Assembly: GCA_035772735.1 (NCBI GenBank)
Contig: JASDFA010000010.1
Coordinates: 100,584,001-100,648,000, forward strand
Direction of reading: 5' to 3'
From: Datura wrightii
Taxonomy: Eukaryota; Streptophyta; Magnoliopsida; Solanales; Solanaceae
Length of the DNA: 64,000 nt
Position 1 is the first letter of the stretch; every line of letters starts with the position of its first letter. The position numbers and the translations under genes were made by a program. Shown one piece after another: positions 22,701 through 33,591 of this stretch. The notes under the pieces are model-generated. The model saw only the letters and a program-made list of their open reading frames with translations. It was not told the origin of the DNA and did no database searches.

Positions 22701-23030
22701 GAAAGGTGGCATATGAATTGGAGTTGCCTTCAGAATTATCTTCTGTGCATCCTGTTTTCCATGTATCTCTCTTAAAGAAGTGTTTGGATGATCCAGCCCT
22801 AGTTGTTTCGATGGACAGTGTTGGTGTGAAAGACATCCTTAGTTATGAGGAGGTTCCGGTGGAAATACTGAATCATTAGGTTTGAAGGCTAGGAAACAAG
22901 GAAGTAGCTTCAGTCAAAGTTTTGTGGAGGAATCAGCATGTCGAAGGAGCCACATGGGAAGCCGAAGCAGACATAATGGCAAGATACCCACATTTATTCT
23001 CTACCGGCTTAGTTCCAGCTTGAGGTATCG
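19701..23030 (+). pseudogene. pol: E3b pol: protease, RT, RNase H, integrase, chromodomain
   Basis: Protease, RT and RNase H read in one frame from 19712 to 21271, broken by stops near 20057, 20188, 20540 and 20990. The protease catalytic triplet reads YPEA instead of DPGA (Tyr at 19750-19752), so it is dead. The RT FIDD box lies at 20753-20764. After RNase H about 70 bases are missing near 21464. Integrase follows, with the first catalytic Asp as Glu (MEFITG), the SDRGTQF Asp present, and QAEG retaining the Glu. The chromodomain region (22880-23020) ends EADIMARYPHLF. Confidence 0.85.
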
Positions 23031-23234
23031 GTTTTTTCCCCAAAACACCAATTGGATTTCCTGTTCAGTTTATGTGCTCAAGTTTCTTTTATATATATGG
23101 ATTTATGTATGAATTGTAAATTCAGTTCGGCTAAGTGGTTAAAATTGGAGTTAGCCATTCCATCAGTTTTCAGCTTAAAAGATCATTATTTGAAATGATG
23201 ATTGCATTTCTTTGCTTTTCTGTATGTTTTCCAT

Positions 23235-23268
23235 CATTTGAGGATGAATGTTCCCAAGGGGGAGATAT
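23235..23268 (+). promoter_or_regulatory. AGGA hairpin and polypurine tract of E3b
   Basis: CATTTG (23235-23240), AGGA, TGAATG (23245-23250) pair with two G-T wobbles. AAGGGGGAGA follows and LTR B begins at 23269. Confidence 0.65.
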
Positions 23269-24966
23269 TGTTATTCCCCCGAAAGTTGAAAGATTAGAAC
23301 CGAGAGTTGAAGCGGAGAAAATTCAAAATCTAGAATTAGGTCATAGAAAGAGTCGTTCTATGACCCATGGGGGAAGACCACGAGTCGTGATGTGACTCAT
23401 GGTGAGTCTTAGGATGTGAGTTTAAAATTTGGGATTCAAAGTCCCCACGAACATGACCACGAGTCGCGGTTAGACCCCATGACTCGTCGAGTCAGTCGTG
23501 AGAAATGATGACTGAGAAGGAGAAGGAAGATGGCAGTGTACCCCACGGAAAGACCCCACGAGTCATGGCCAGTCACCATGATTTGTGGGATGGGTTGTGG
23601 TTAGCAAATTGAAATTATTCGAAACTTAGGGCAGTGCATGTGACGGGTGGTGACCACAACTCCTGGTAACTGGTAACGAATCGTGACATCCCGCAAGCTG
23701 AGCCCCAGACAACCCCTTAGGTAGTGTAGTTGACAGAGTATGCCACGAGTCGTGGCCTGGAGTGAGAAGTCGTCCAGTCCCTCGTGGGGACTGGCAGTCA
23801 GTTATTTTCTACGAATTTAGTAAGGGCATTTCCGTAATTCCTATGATCCTAAGGCCTAAACTACATCATTTTAAATTATGAATTATGAGTTTTAAGAGGG
23901 TTAAGTTCATTTTAGGTCATTCTTACTCATGCATGCAAAGTTAGAGAGTTAGAGAGGTAATCAAGCTTATTCTCCTTCAAGTTCTCTTCAATTCCTCTTG
24001 GGCAATCAGAAAACAGTAAGAATCAGCTACAATCAAGTATGTAGGGTTATGAGTGGGTAAATCCTTTCACACCCATTCCTAATCCCTCTCTAAATCATGA
24101 ATTTCCTATGTCAATTCTATGGGGTTTTAACCCAATGCATGAAATTCCTAATTCTCTACGTGTGTATGATTTAAATATGTTTCTACTATTGAATTATGAT
24201 TCATGGGCTAGTTTTACATTGCTTTCAATTAAAAATCATTTTTCAATCTTTATAAATTTAAAATGCCCATATATGAGAAAATCATGAAAGTTGATATTTA
24301 TGGTGAATGTTCATGTATGATGGAGTATTGATGATGAAAGGTATGTTATCAAGTTACCCATGTTTATAATCATGTTTTCAATTTGATTTTCAAGCTTGTT
24401 AAAGTATTGGGAAATGCCCACATGACCAAGTATGATTTATGATTTTCGGAATTAAGCTTACCGTATGGTTTTAGAGCAAAAACTCCCAATTATTTTTCAG
24501 CTTGTGGAATGGTTTGAGCTAAATCTTCTCATATTCATAATTTGAAATTGGAGTTGTATTTTATTATTGAGCTTCGTCAATAGACAATGTTGAGCTTCAT
24601 TGAAAAAAATGATGGAGAGCATATGCATATTTTTTGGGAGTAGTTTCTAGCACCGAGCAGGCTAAGGGTCAATCACCCTATGCCTCAAAACTATGCATCA
24701 ATGTAGGTTTATACTTATATATATATATATATATATATATCTTCTATACTTTGGGACCTCCCTTGTGAGCTATCCCCTGCCCCGATTGGGCCCCGAGCTT
24801 GATATCGATATCATGGTATCGTCCTTAGCCCTGGCGAAGCTTTAGACGGCTCTACCCACTTGAGTATGATAGTTGGGACCATGTAAGCTCTATCATGGTA
24901 TGTCGGTTAAAAGACGAGTCTCCCATTGTTCCTCATGATTTCAGATATGCATATTCATCATTCATG

Positions 24967-24968
<2 letters not shown>

Positions 24969-25036
<68 letters not shown>
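24969..25036. repeat. TA then GT microsatellite in LTR B
   Basis: About 44 bases of TA followed by about 24 of GT. At the same place LTR A has only a short interrupted TA run (17590-17602), so this is local expansion within one LTR copy. Confidence 0.95.
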
Positions 25037-25540
25037 TCTAAAGCAGGTTTGGCCCAATGTTTAATTCTATTTATGATTATCATATTTCAGGTTTGGGTCA
25101 ATTTCGAATCCGTTATGATGTTATGTTATGTTGAGATCATGTTTTTAGAAAAATAGTATGCAAGCCCTACTCTCAGATTCTTATTTGTTTATGTTTATTA
25201 TTATGCATATTTTAAATGATTTTACTTATTTAAGCGGTTTTACTTACCTTGCATACCCGGTACATTCGACATACTGACCACATACTCTATGTTATATCGT
25301 TTCATGATACTAGCCCCGACTCTCAAACTCAGCCCCATCAGTAGCCAGTATCAGAGTTAGCACCCAGCATAGTGGTGATCCTCATCTCCCGAGTACCATT
25401 TGCTTCCAAATATTGATGTACTTTTAGTTTCAGTATTAGAGAGTTACTTGGAGTTTTTTCCCATCAACTCATCATACTAGAGGCTTTTCAGACAATAGAA
25501 TGTATTCAACTTTAGATTCATGTATTTATGATGTTATGCT

Positions 25541-26972
25541 TGATCGTGGGCAAAAATAGCATGCCCGAGTGATGCTTTATATCTTAATTTAGTCTTGTTT
25601 ATCTAAGTTATTTTATACATTTTCATGTGATTTTATGTAAATGTGAATATATACTAACCAACATGATTAGTCCTTGTTTTTGAAGGTTAATAATGCATTT
25701 GAGGAACTAATTCATGATTTGGTGAAGTGGAGGAATTGAATCAAGAGCAAACCGTGAAAGTCAACAAGAAAACATGCAATAACTGGCACCCTGCGCAATA
25801 GGGGCCGTGGCATGCTGCCAACGCGGCAACACTTGGCCAAAAATTGCATTTTTTGGCACATTCCAATGAGGGTACGCGTTACCAACGTGTCACGGAGGTC
25901 AAGTAGGGCGTTCAGCTCCGTGACACGTTGCTGTTCCACCACAGGCCAAATTTTGCAATTTTTCAGCATAGTATAAATTGAACCCTTAGCTCCTAAAATC
26001 ATTTTGTCACGATTTTATTCTGGAAAACTACCTAGGAGTGAAGCGAGAAGTGGGAGAACTCATCTAGGGTTTGTCAAATTCCCTTCTCATCTACAAAATT
26101 CATGTAAGTATGTTAGTTTAGTAGTAGTTAGTGTAGTTTTACGAACATGAATGGCAAGAACCCTTCCTCTAGGGTTGAAGCCATGAATTATGATTGTGAT
26201 TTTATGAAATTGTTTCGGAATTAAGTTATTGATTGTTGTTTTCGTCTTGCATTCTGGATTGTTGGTTGTTTTTATGATTGATCACCATGAAAGCATATTT
26301 GTTAGCTTGAGTAATAGCTTGAGAAAGCATTACCTAGGTCAGGACATGAGAATGTGAGGAGCAAGTTTGTATCTCGGGAGAGATTTTTGTGTCAGGATAG
26401 AAATATACCTAACACTGTGCTTGGTTGAGACACGGGGGTTATGAAAGACCAACTTGGGATGTCACATCACCACTCGAAGAAGTAGTTGTGAGGCTAAGTT
26501 GAGTTAAATGGTTAGACACACAAAAGTCCCTAATCGTTTCCCCGTAAACCACAACATAATTGATTGCCCGCGACTAGAAATTAAACTCCTCGCTCACAAT
26601 GATGCAGTGAGGCTAGATTTCCGTGTTTAGAGGCTCGAAAGACCATAAACATGCAATTCTAATTATGTGAAATAACAATTGATAGTTCCATGCTTAACCC
26701 ATTGCAAATCGTAGTATCGCATGATTAATTGGTTTTAACTCTATGTTGCTCCTAGAGTAATTTCAGAATACTTCGTTGACCTAAACTTAGACTTAATTAT
26801 TCTCGATCAAAAATGTCTATAACCAACACTTGAGGTATTTAAGATCACACTAGAAATGGATAGTTAGAGGAATGGGTCATTTCCTGTGGGTTCGACAATC
26901 CGGTTATTAAAAAGAGCCACTATATTACTTGCACGACCCGTACACTTGCGGATGCGAGAATCGGGCATGTCA
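25541..26972 (+). repeat. Solo LTR, E1-type family
   Basis: 1432 bp, TGATCGTGGG...GGCATGTCA, flanked by the perfect direct repeat ATGCT (25536-25540 and 26973-26977). The interrupted LTR reads straight across. It aligns with the start of E1's LTR (CATTTTCATGTGATTT, CATGATTAG and more). It carries the longest dyad of the set: AACGTGTCACGGAG (25884-25897) facing CTCCGTGACACGTT (25916-25929), with TATAAATT at 25972. No internal region remains, which fits LTR-LTR recombination. No gene lies within. Confidence 0.93.
25884..25979 (+). promoter_or_regulatory. Dyad module and TATA box in the solo LTR
   Basis: Perfect 14-bp arms with an 18-base spacer end 42 bases before TATAAATT (25972-25979). Motif, orientation and distance to TATA match E1's LTR. 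Confidence 0.65.
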
Positions 26973-27126
26973 ATGCTTATTTCAGACTTCCGCTAATATC
27001 ATCATGTTAATTCTTCTGTAGTATTGATTGAGTTAGATGAATGTTCATGCCATGGGTCGACTTAAGGTCTCTCAAGGCTCCTTGTCCTGTGTCGTGATCC
27101 GGGGCTCTGTTCGAGTCATGACAAAC

Positions 27127-27138
27127 TTGGTATCGTAG
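27127..27138 (+). other. E4 primer binding site, mutated
   Basis: TGGTATCGTAGC follows LTR B after AAC. It differs from TGGTATCAGAGC in the last bases of the priming stretch, which would weaken priming. Confidence 0.75.
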
Positions 27139-27331
27139 CAATAGGTTTGGAGTGTCCTAGGGTGTCAGAAAGCCGCGTTGAGTAGAGTCTTTTTCATGGG
27201 TATGAAGCGCGCCACACTTTTGATGAAGAGGCTATGAGACAATTAGGAAATGTTCCCTTTTTTCTTGATCTATGTCGTGCGATGAAATGTCTCCCTACCC
27301 TTCTAAGTCATGCTATTTCGATTGCAGAAAC

Positions 27332-27985
27332 ATGGCTCCCCGCAGAGTAAATGGTGGGAGGAATAGGAATAGATGCGGCCATGAGGATAGAAACGGAAAT
27401 GGGCACTAGAAAACCCCACCAGTCTAGGAGCACCATGCACCAGAGCCGGTTGCCCGTGCTGAATTTAGTGCAGCTATGCAGATGCTCGCGCAAGCCTTGA
27501 CCACTCAGGTCTATCAGCAGGAAGTTGTGCATGTCCCGCAAAATGGCAATGTGGTAGCGGCTCGAGTCAAGGCTTTCATGAGAATGAACCCGCCAGAGTT
27601 CCTTGGGTCAAAAGTAGATGAGGACCCGAATGAGTTCATTGATGATATTGTGAAGATCACCCAAGTTATAAGGGTGAATGGAGTTTACTGTGCAGAGTTG
27701 GCCACATACCAGTTGAAAGGGGTCGCACACATCTGGTTTTTACAATGGAAAGATAGTAGGGCCACTGGAGCAGGCCCAGCCACTTGGGAAGAGCTCTATA
27801 TTGCGTTCCTCGATCAGTTCTTCCCTCGTGAGATGAGGGAGTTGAAGGAGGCCGAGTTCGTGAATCTTAAGCAAGGGAAGATGACGGTGTAGGAGTATGC
27901 CCTTGAGTTCTCTAGCCTATCAAAGTAAGGGCATGGGTGAGCAGGTTTGTTCATGGTGTGGTGGGCTATTTGGACAAGGATTGCA
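27332..27985 (+). pseudogene. gag: E4 gag, 5' part (interrupted by E5)
   Basis: ATG at 27332 in the family context. The open stretch 27476-27892 gives the best-preserved capsid core of this family: RMNPPEFLGSKVDEDPNEF, VYCAELATYQLKGVAHIWF, and FFPREMRELKEAEFV. Stops fall near 27410, 27430 and 27890. The gene is cut at 27985 by E5 and resumes at 46290; without E5 the sequence matches E3b gag base for base around the break. Confidence 0.88.
27981..27985. repeat. E5 target-site duplication, left (TTGCA)
   Basis: Identical to 46290-46294. Removing E5 and one copy restores the gag sequence seen in E3b. Confidence 0.95.
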
Positions 27986-30079
27986 TGTCACGCCCCTCCT
28001 TGGGAGGCATGACTGGCACCTGGTGGCTACTAAGATCTTAACTGACTAAGCTGACTAGGCCTAAGCACTTTTGGTGCAGGGTTGGCACTGACTCTTAATT
28101 CAAGAAAACAACGGGCTATATCTCAGCTGTAAATACAGCCTCCGGCCGACAAGGCCTTATAGCCACCTGTGAAAGAAAACAGCTAACCAGAACAAGCAGT
28201 AACAGGGAATCCTATGCAGGCCAACAATACCACCATGATGTCTATTTATAACAGTAAAGTAAATCCAGAGCTACACCAAACTATGGTCGACAAGGCCGCT
28301 AATCTATCAGCTGAACAAGGCCCCACACAGCCAGCACATAAACTAAAGCACATATAGGCCCCACACAACCAATAATAGCTAACCGCGGGGAAATAGATAC
28401 AATCTGAAAGCCTCTAGGAGTAATACGATCGTCGGGACACGGCCCTGACCTACCCATAAACTATACAATCAAAACGGATAAACCTTCTAGCTATAGGCTT
28501 CCAAAGGAAGGAGCTAATTGTTCTGATGATGCTGGCTGAAAGCTACGAGGAACTTGCTACTCATCTATCCATACCTGCAGGCAAGTAATGTAGCGCCCCA
28601 GGAAGGGCGTCAGTGCAATAGGTACTGAATATGTAAGGCGATAATTGTAAATAACTAAGTAGTGAAGATAATGCCGAAATAACTGAAAGAAAGAGGACAG
28701 AAGTCATATCTGAATAGCTGGGTTTCTATGATCTAGTCTACCAATAACTAAAGCAAACAAGAACTTTACCTAGCCCCCATAAGCCAGAAGGTACAACCAA
28801 CACAAAACAACTCGCCTGGGGCCATATGGTGCGTACACATCAATCTATATACCCCTATCAAGATCATAATTGGTCATAATGGTAGCTATAGTCGTCCTGC
28901 TAGTCCCCTGGGTCTGCATCTGAGCCCGCTCGGCCCCTGACTGTAGCTGTGTCTGAGTTCAGCGGACTCCTGATATCTGCACCCTGGGCACCAGGCTCAT
29001 CGGGGGTGTGGTGCCGATACGACGTATGTATAATAGTCCATCCATGGAATGGACTCTATGAGGACCTGGGACTCCATCTTCGTCCCTTGCAGACGGCATG
29101 CCACTATTTCTGGAGTTACGTCATCTCGCCCCTGGCGGGCGTCGACACAGCAACCCTGGGGTTTGTCATAGAGCGCTATATAGGCAAATCAAATCCCAAC
29201 ACAGCATAGAATACTAGTCTCAGCTAATAACAATAACTATTCATGATTACATACTACTGATTCTCTTACTAGAATTTAGACTGAGTTATAATGCCATAGG
29301 AACTAACTTGTTGAAGGAACTGCCTTAACATACCTCGATTGTCGATTTCTGATTAACTGATAAGTTCTAATTCGTATTCAACAGTACTTCCCAACTGAAA
29401 TCGTGTTACTTGAAAGATAAGACTAGTTTTAACACTAAATCAGGCAAAAAGGAAAACTTTATATGTAAATGTCAACTATATTTCAAATTTATGGAACACG
29501 GTCGAAAACTCATAATTTCTCGAGAATCTAGAAGGGAGAAATGCTTACTTTAAGCCTGTGATCATATTGACACTAGTTTGGAGCAATTTCAACAACTTTG
29601 GCTCGGCAGGACGACTATTCTTTAGGAGAATTTCATGAAACTAACTCCGCAGCAATGCTCCCTGCAACCTTATACTTCGATACCCGAAGTTAATTCGTAT
29701 TTGGACAGCGTTTCGTAGCGTAAACGGAGAAGATTTACTTGGTTCCTTCGTACCTTTTCTCTGTTAGTCTAGTAATATCTGAAAATAACTTAAAATCAAA
29801 CAACGAGACTTATATATACTTGAGGCGGTGGACAACGCAATGTGGCACGGACCTCAACGCGCCAATTTACGGGCGTGCCACGTTGGGTAACGCGGAAGGG
29901 GGCTGCTCCGTGCCACGTTGCCCCTCTGAGCAACTTGGTTCGGCCTCCTTCTATGAAATCCTGACTTTGCACTCGTTCGACCTTTCCCCGGGCCCTTTCC
30001 TCATATGTATGGCACTCGAAAGCTCTCAACCAACGTACGAATAGGCCGACTAAATGTTAGAAACTTACGGGGTGTAACA
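27986..30079 (-). repeat. E5 3' LTR (left copy)
   Basis: 2094 bp reading TGTCACGCC...GTAACA on the plus strand. It includes the U5 hairpin GCTGTAAATACAGC (28126-28139), a TATATATA box for the minus strand (29810-29818), and the dyad variant at 29842-29920. Small ORFs on both strands have no recognisable content. Confidence 0.93.
29810..29920 (-). promoter_or_regulatory. E5 LTR promoter: CGTGCCACG dyads and TATA box
   Basis: GTGGCACGGA (29842-29851) faces TCCGTGCCAC (29908-29917), perfect over 10 bp. A further CGTGCCACGTTG sits at 29874-29885. In element orientation these lie just upstream of TATATATAAG. The motif is the C/G variant of the CGTGACACGTTG module in E1 and E6. The right LTR has the same layout at 46021-46130 with more mutations. 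Confidence 0.6.
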
Positions 30080-30080
30080 T

Positions 30081-30118
30081 CCTCCCCCCCCCCTTAAGAA
30101 CATTCGTCCTCGAATGTT
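30081..30118 (-). promoter_or_regulatory. E5 polypurine tract and AGGA hairpin
   Basis: On the minus strand AACATTCG-AGGA-CGAATGTT (30118-30099, perfect 8-bp stem) precedes a long G run that abuts the LTR at 30080. Confidence 0.8.
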
Positions 30119-30357
30119 AACTTCTACTTGCAAGAACCTTAAACTTGCAATTACTTATTCTAGAAAAATTTCGGCAGAGTATCCCCTGTAATATGGACTA
30201 TCCAAAAATCCTGAAACGCAGAAAAGTCCAATACAGGAACTTTATACAATACTATCACAACTTTTTCACAATAAGATCGGAGTCAATTGAGCTGTACACA
30301 ACACACTAATCATAAAGCCATAACTGAAATAGTAAAGGTACCTTAACTGCACGACCT

Positions 30358-30790
30358 GAGCTACGCCTGGAACAAAGGGAGATATATGGATTTCATGTCA
30401 TCCTCAGCTTCCCAAGTCATTTCTTCTCTGTTCTTGTTCCTCCACAATACTTTAACAGAGGCAACATCTTTAGTCCTTAACCTGCGAACCTGCCGATCTA
30501 GTATAGCTATTGTAACCTCTTCATAGGCTAATTCCTCAGTAACCTGGACGCCCTCAATTGGCACGACTCGGGATGGATCCCCTATGCACTTTCGTAGCAT
30601 CTACACATGGAAAACCGGATGAACGGATTCTAACTCTGAAGGAAAATCTAGCTCATATGCCACCTGACCTATCCTTTGGAAGTATTCATACGGCCCAATA
30701 AATCTCGGGTTGAGTTTACCCTTTTTGCCAAACCTCATCACGCCTTTCATCGGTGAGACATTCAAAAATACCCAGTCACCTACACTAAAC
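30358..30790 (-). pseudogene. pol: E5 integrase C-terminus and chromodomain (second part)
   Basis: Continues from 41227 across nested E6. It contains VGDWVFLNVSPMKGVMRF, the GPY/F module KLNPRFIGPYEYF, ELESVHPVFHV followed by a stop at about 30601, and a chromodomain with ILDRQVRRLRTKDVASVKVL and MTWEAEDDM, ending LFQA at 30361. Chromodomains steer integration to modified histones in this clade. Confidence 0.88.
30786..30790. repeat. E6 target-site duplication, left (TAAAC)
   Basis: Partner TGAAC at 41227-41231, one substitution apart. Closing the gap restores the integrase reading LEFSVGDW. Confidence 0.85.
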
Positions 30791-33378
30791 TGTTATACCC
30801 CGTAGGATTCCCGGCACCTAGATGACCTATTCGCACGTTGGTTAAGCATATTTGAAGGCCATACGTGCTAGAGAAAGGCCCGGGAAAAGGATCAGACGAG
30901 AAACCTGTCGAACCATCGCGGAAGGAGCTGAGGCAGAGCCCCTCCGCGATGGCAGCGTGTCACGGAGGTGAAGCCTCTGCGTTGGCTCCGTGACACGTTG
31001 GCCTTGTCCAGGCCCAAGTATATAAAGCCCCACTTCGGTTTTAAATTCATTAAAACTTATAATTTCCATTGAAATAGAGAGGAAACAGCAGAGAAGAGAA
31101 AAGGACGAAGGGGGTAATATAATTTTCATCCGATTATGCTGCTAACGTTGTCCAAACTCAAATTAACCCCAGATACTAAGGTATTTAGCAGCAGAGAGCA
31201 TTCCTACGGATTTAGTTTCGTGAAATACGGCTGACGAATCATCGAGCTACCGAGCTAAGGTAAGTAGAATTGCTCCAAACTAGTGTCTATGTGTTTCTAG
31301 CGGTGAAGTGAATATTTCTCTCTTCTGGACCTCTGAAAAAAAGCGATTTTTCGACCGTCTTTCGATAAGCCTAAGTTTAGGCTATAAATTACATTGAAGT
31401 GACGTTGTTCATTTAAAATAAAGTTATATTTGGTATTAATTGATACATATATGAATGCAGTTGGGAGGAATAGCTGAAATACCAACCAAGCTACGCCAGT
31501 TAGTCGGGAAATCAGAAACGAAGGTATGTAAAGCTAGTTTCCTCGGCAAGTTAGTAATCTCGGTATAGTAAAGTATTATAAAGGCCAGTAAAATGTTCAG
31601 AAATCATGTGTTGTGTTTATTACGAATGTTGGTACGATATTAGAAGCATCAGGTTATAATTAGCATGAAACTTGTTAGCACGATATAGATTCTAATACAA
31701 GTGTTAGGAACTGCACAGCATGCTCAGTATATGATGTAGTACAAAATGTCAGGATATTATCGTATTCAGTTGAAACCCAGTAAAGCAATGTAATATCTGT
31801 AAGACATCTCAGAAGTAGAATGATAGGTTAAAATAAAGTTTAGAAAGCATATTAGAAATAGCAAATCATGTTACTATAGAAACTCAGCATACAGCATGGT
31901 TTTCAACAGAAAGACTATATCTTGTCCAGTATTAGACTTAGTACGGTATGGCAGAAGATTATATATTATATATGCATACTATTGTCAGTCTCAGCATGTG
32001 TTAAGTATGTACGTATTACTATTACTAGCTCAGCATATAGTATGTACAAATACTTTACTACTATTAGCTTCAGTATATGGGATATGCAGATAGTATTACC
32101 AGTTGAGACCGTTGTATTATTTTAGGGTTGGATTACCTAGCATCCATGACCGCCCCAGGGTTAATAGCTGTATCGACTCGTCCACCAGAGGACGAGGATA
32201 CGTCGCTCTATGGAGTGGCATGCCGTCCCACAGGGGATGAAGATGGGATGCCAGTTTTCCCCATATTGTGCCTTGATCGGCCCTTACACACCCCTGTCGA
32301 GCGGATACGCCCGGGTGTTGATTCAGGAGTCCTCCTGACTCAGATGCAGTTATAATCAGGGGCTCAGCAAGCCCAAGTACATACCTAGGGGACCGGCAGG
32401 ATGCTTATAGCGATTATAGGAGATGGGATGACCGGGGTAGGGGTATAGATTCTGTGCTGGTTGTACCTCCCGACTTATGGGGGCCGGGTAAGGTTTGTGT
32501 GTGCTATATTATGTTATGTTACGTTATGCCATGTTACATTAGACACGAGTAGTTCAGCAGTAGAACGATATGTCTCCAGGTATGACTCCTACTCCTTCCA
32601 ATATAATTAAGAGAAGGTATGACTTACATTATCAGACAGTTAATCTATTCCTTCCTACTGTAGTTTCATCAGTTGTATTGTTGTTTTCAGCTATTTCCTT
32701 CAGTTATTGCTTTACATACTCAGTACCAGTGGTACTGACGCCCAGCGGGGCGCTGCATTACTTGCCTGCAGGTACTCATAGACGAGGAGGCGATCCCTCG
32801 TGATTCCTATCAGCGATCGAATATTCAGCTCCTGTCATCCGGAGACTGAATTCCAGAGGTGTATTTTGTTTTCTTTTGTTGTACAATATGGGTAGGTCGG
32901 GGCCCTGTCCCGATCATTTCTATTGTTATTCCTAGAGGCTTGTAGTCTATATATATTTGCCTGTGGTCAGATGAGCCGGTCATGTGAGGCCGTGCAGTTG
33001 TTTAGCTGTTAGTACTTCTGTTTCCTTTATGTTGGCCATGTGGGGCCATAGTTTGACAGTAGTGGTGACCTTGCCGGTCACGTAGCTTTCCAGTATTTCA
33101 TTGTTGAGTTACAGATAACTAGACAGCATGGTGGCCTTGTCGGCCTGCATAGGTTTCCCTATATTGATATGTTTCTGGTTAGCTGTCAGCACAGGTACAG
33201 GTGGCTATAGGCCTAGTCAGCCGGAGGCTGTATTTACAGCCGTCATATAGGCCGTTGTTTTCCTGAATCTGAGTTAGAGCCAGCCAAGCACCAGATGTGC
33301 TCAGGCTCAGTAGTCTAGCAGTTCAGATCATAGCAGGGCACCAGGTGCCAGTCATACCCCCCAAGGCGGGATGTGACA
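30791..33378 (+). repeat. E6 5' LTR
   Basis: TGTTATACCCC...GTGACA, 2588 bp. U3 holds the dyads and TATA box within the first 240 bases. A long leader and U5 follow, with small hairpins such as GGCTGTATTTACAGCC (33226-33241) and GTGACC...GGTCAC (33065-33081). Nothing in it is coding. Confidence 0.95.
30913..31027 (+). promoter_or_regulatory. E6 LTR promoter: nested dyads and TATA box
   Basis: The outer dyad is CCATCGCGGA (30913-30922) with TCCGCGATGG (30943-30952). The inner dyad is CGTGTCACGGAG (30956-30967) with CTCCGTGACACG (30986-30997). TATATAAAG is at 31019-31027. Both dyads use the same 10-12-mers as E1, although E1 is from another lineage. The 3' LTR copy lies at 38761-38875. Confidence 0.68.
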
Positions 33379-33382
33379 AACT

Positions 33383-33394
33383 TGGTATCAGAGC
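33383..33394 (+). other. E6 primer binding site (tRNA-iMet)
   Basis: A perfect TGGTATCAGAGC lies five bases after the LTR. About 200 bases of leader follow before the gag ATG at 33592. Confidence 0.95.
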
Positions 33395-33591
33395 AGGTCG
33401 TATCCCAAGGAGTCTGCAAGCCGTGCTAAGTAGGGTCCTGCCCATGGATGAGTTGTGCACCACATACTATGGGTAGGGGGCTGCAAGGCATGATAGGATG
33501 GTTGTCTTTTATTCTTATTCAGTCATGCTGTAGAGCGGTACAATATAGGGTTGAGTCCCTAAAAGCTTACTGTATTCTTTGGTTACAGATA

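Larger units (their letters stand above)
23269..27123 (+). repeat. LTR B, interrupted by a solo LTR
   Basis: Same family as LTR A, starting TGTTATTCC and ending CATGACA before a primer site. Removing the solo LTR (25541-26972) and one TSD leaves about 2418 bp. It serves both E3b (3' side) and E4 (5' side). It contains the U3 palindromes (23375-23800), a TA run at 24715-24740, and a TA/GT microsatellite at 24969-25036. Confidence 0.9.

Noticed and set aside
15910..23268. LTR A plus E3b as an ordinary single insertion
   Set aside because: The flanks of LTR A and LTR B are internal sequence of the same family on both sides and there is no TSD.
24969..25036. TA/GT run and TA runs as a CRISPR or other repeat array
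   Set aside because: They are simple dinucleotide repeats with no spacers.
29739..30044. Plus-strand frame of 101 codons, with a counterpart at 45949-46230
   Set aside because: It falls in E5 LTR U3/promoter sequence; the two copies diverge in reading and show no protein family.
33383..33394. tRNA gene fragments at the primer sites
   Set aside because: Only 12-18 bases match, directly beside LTRs, as expected for primer binding sites.
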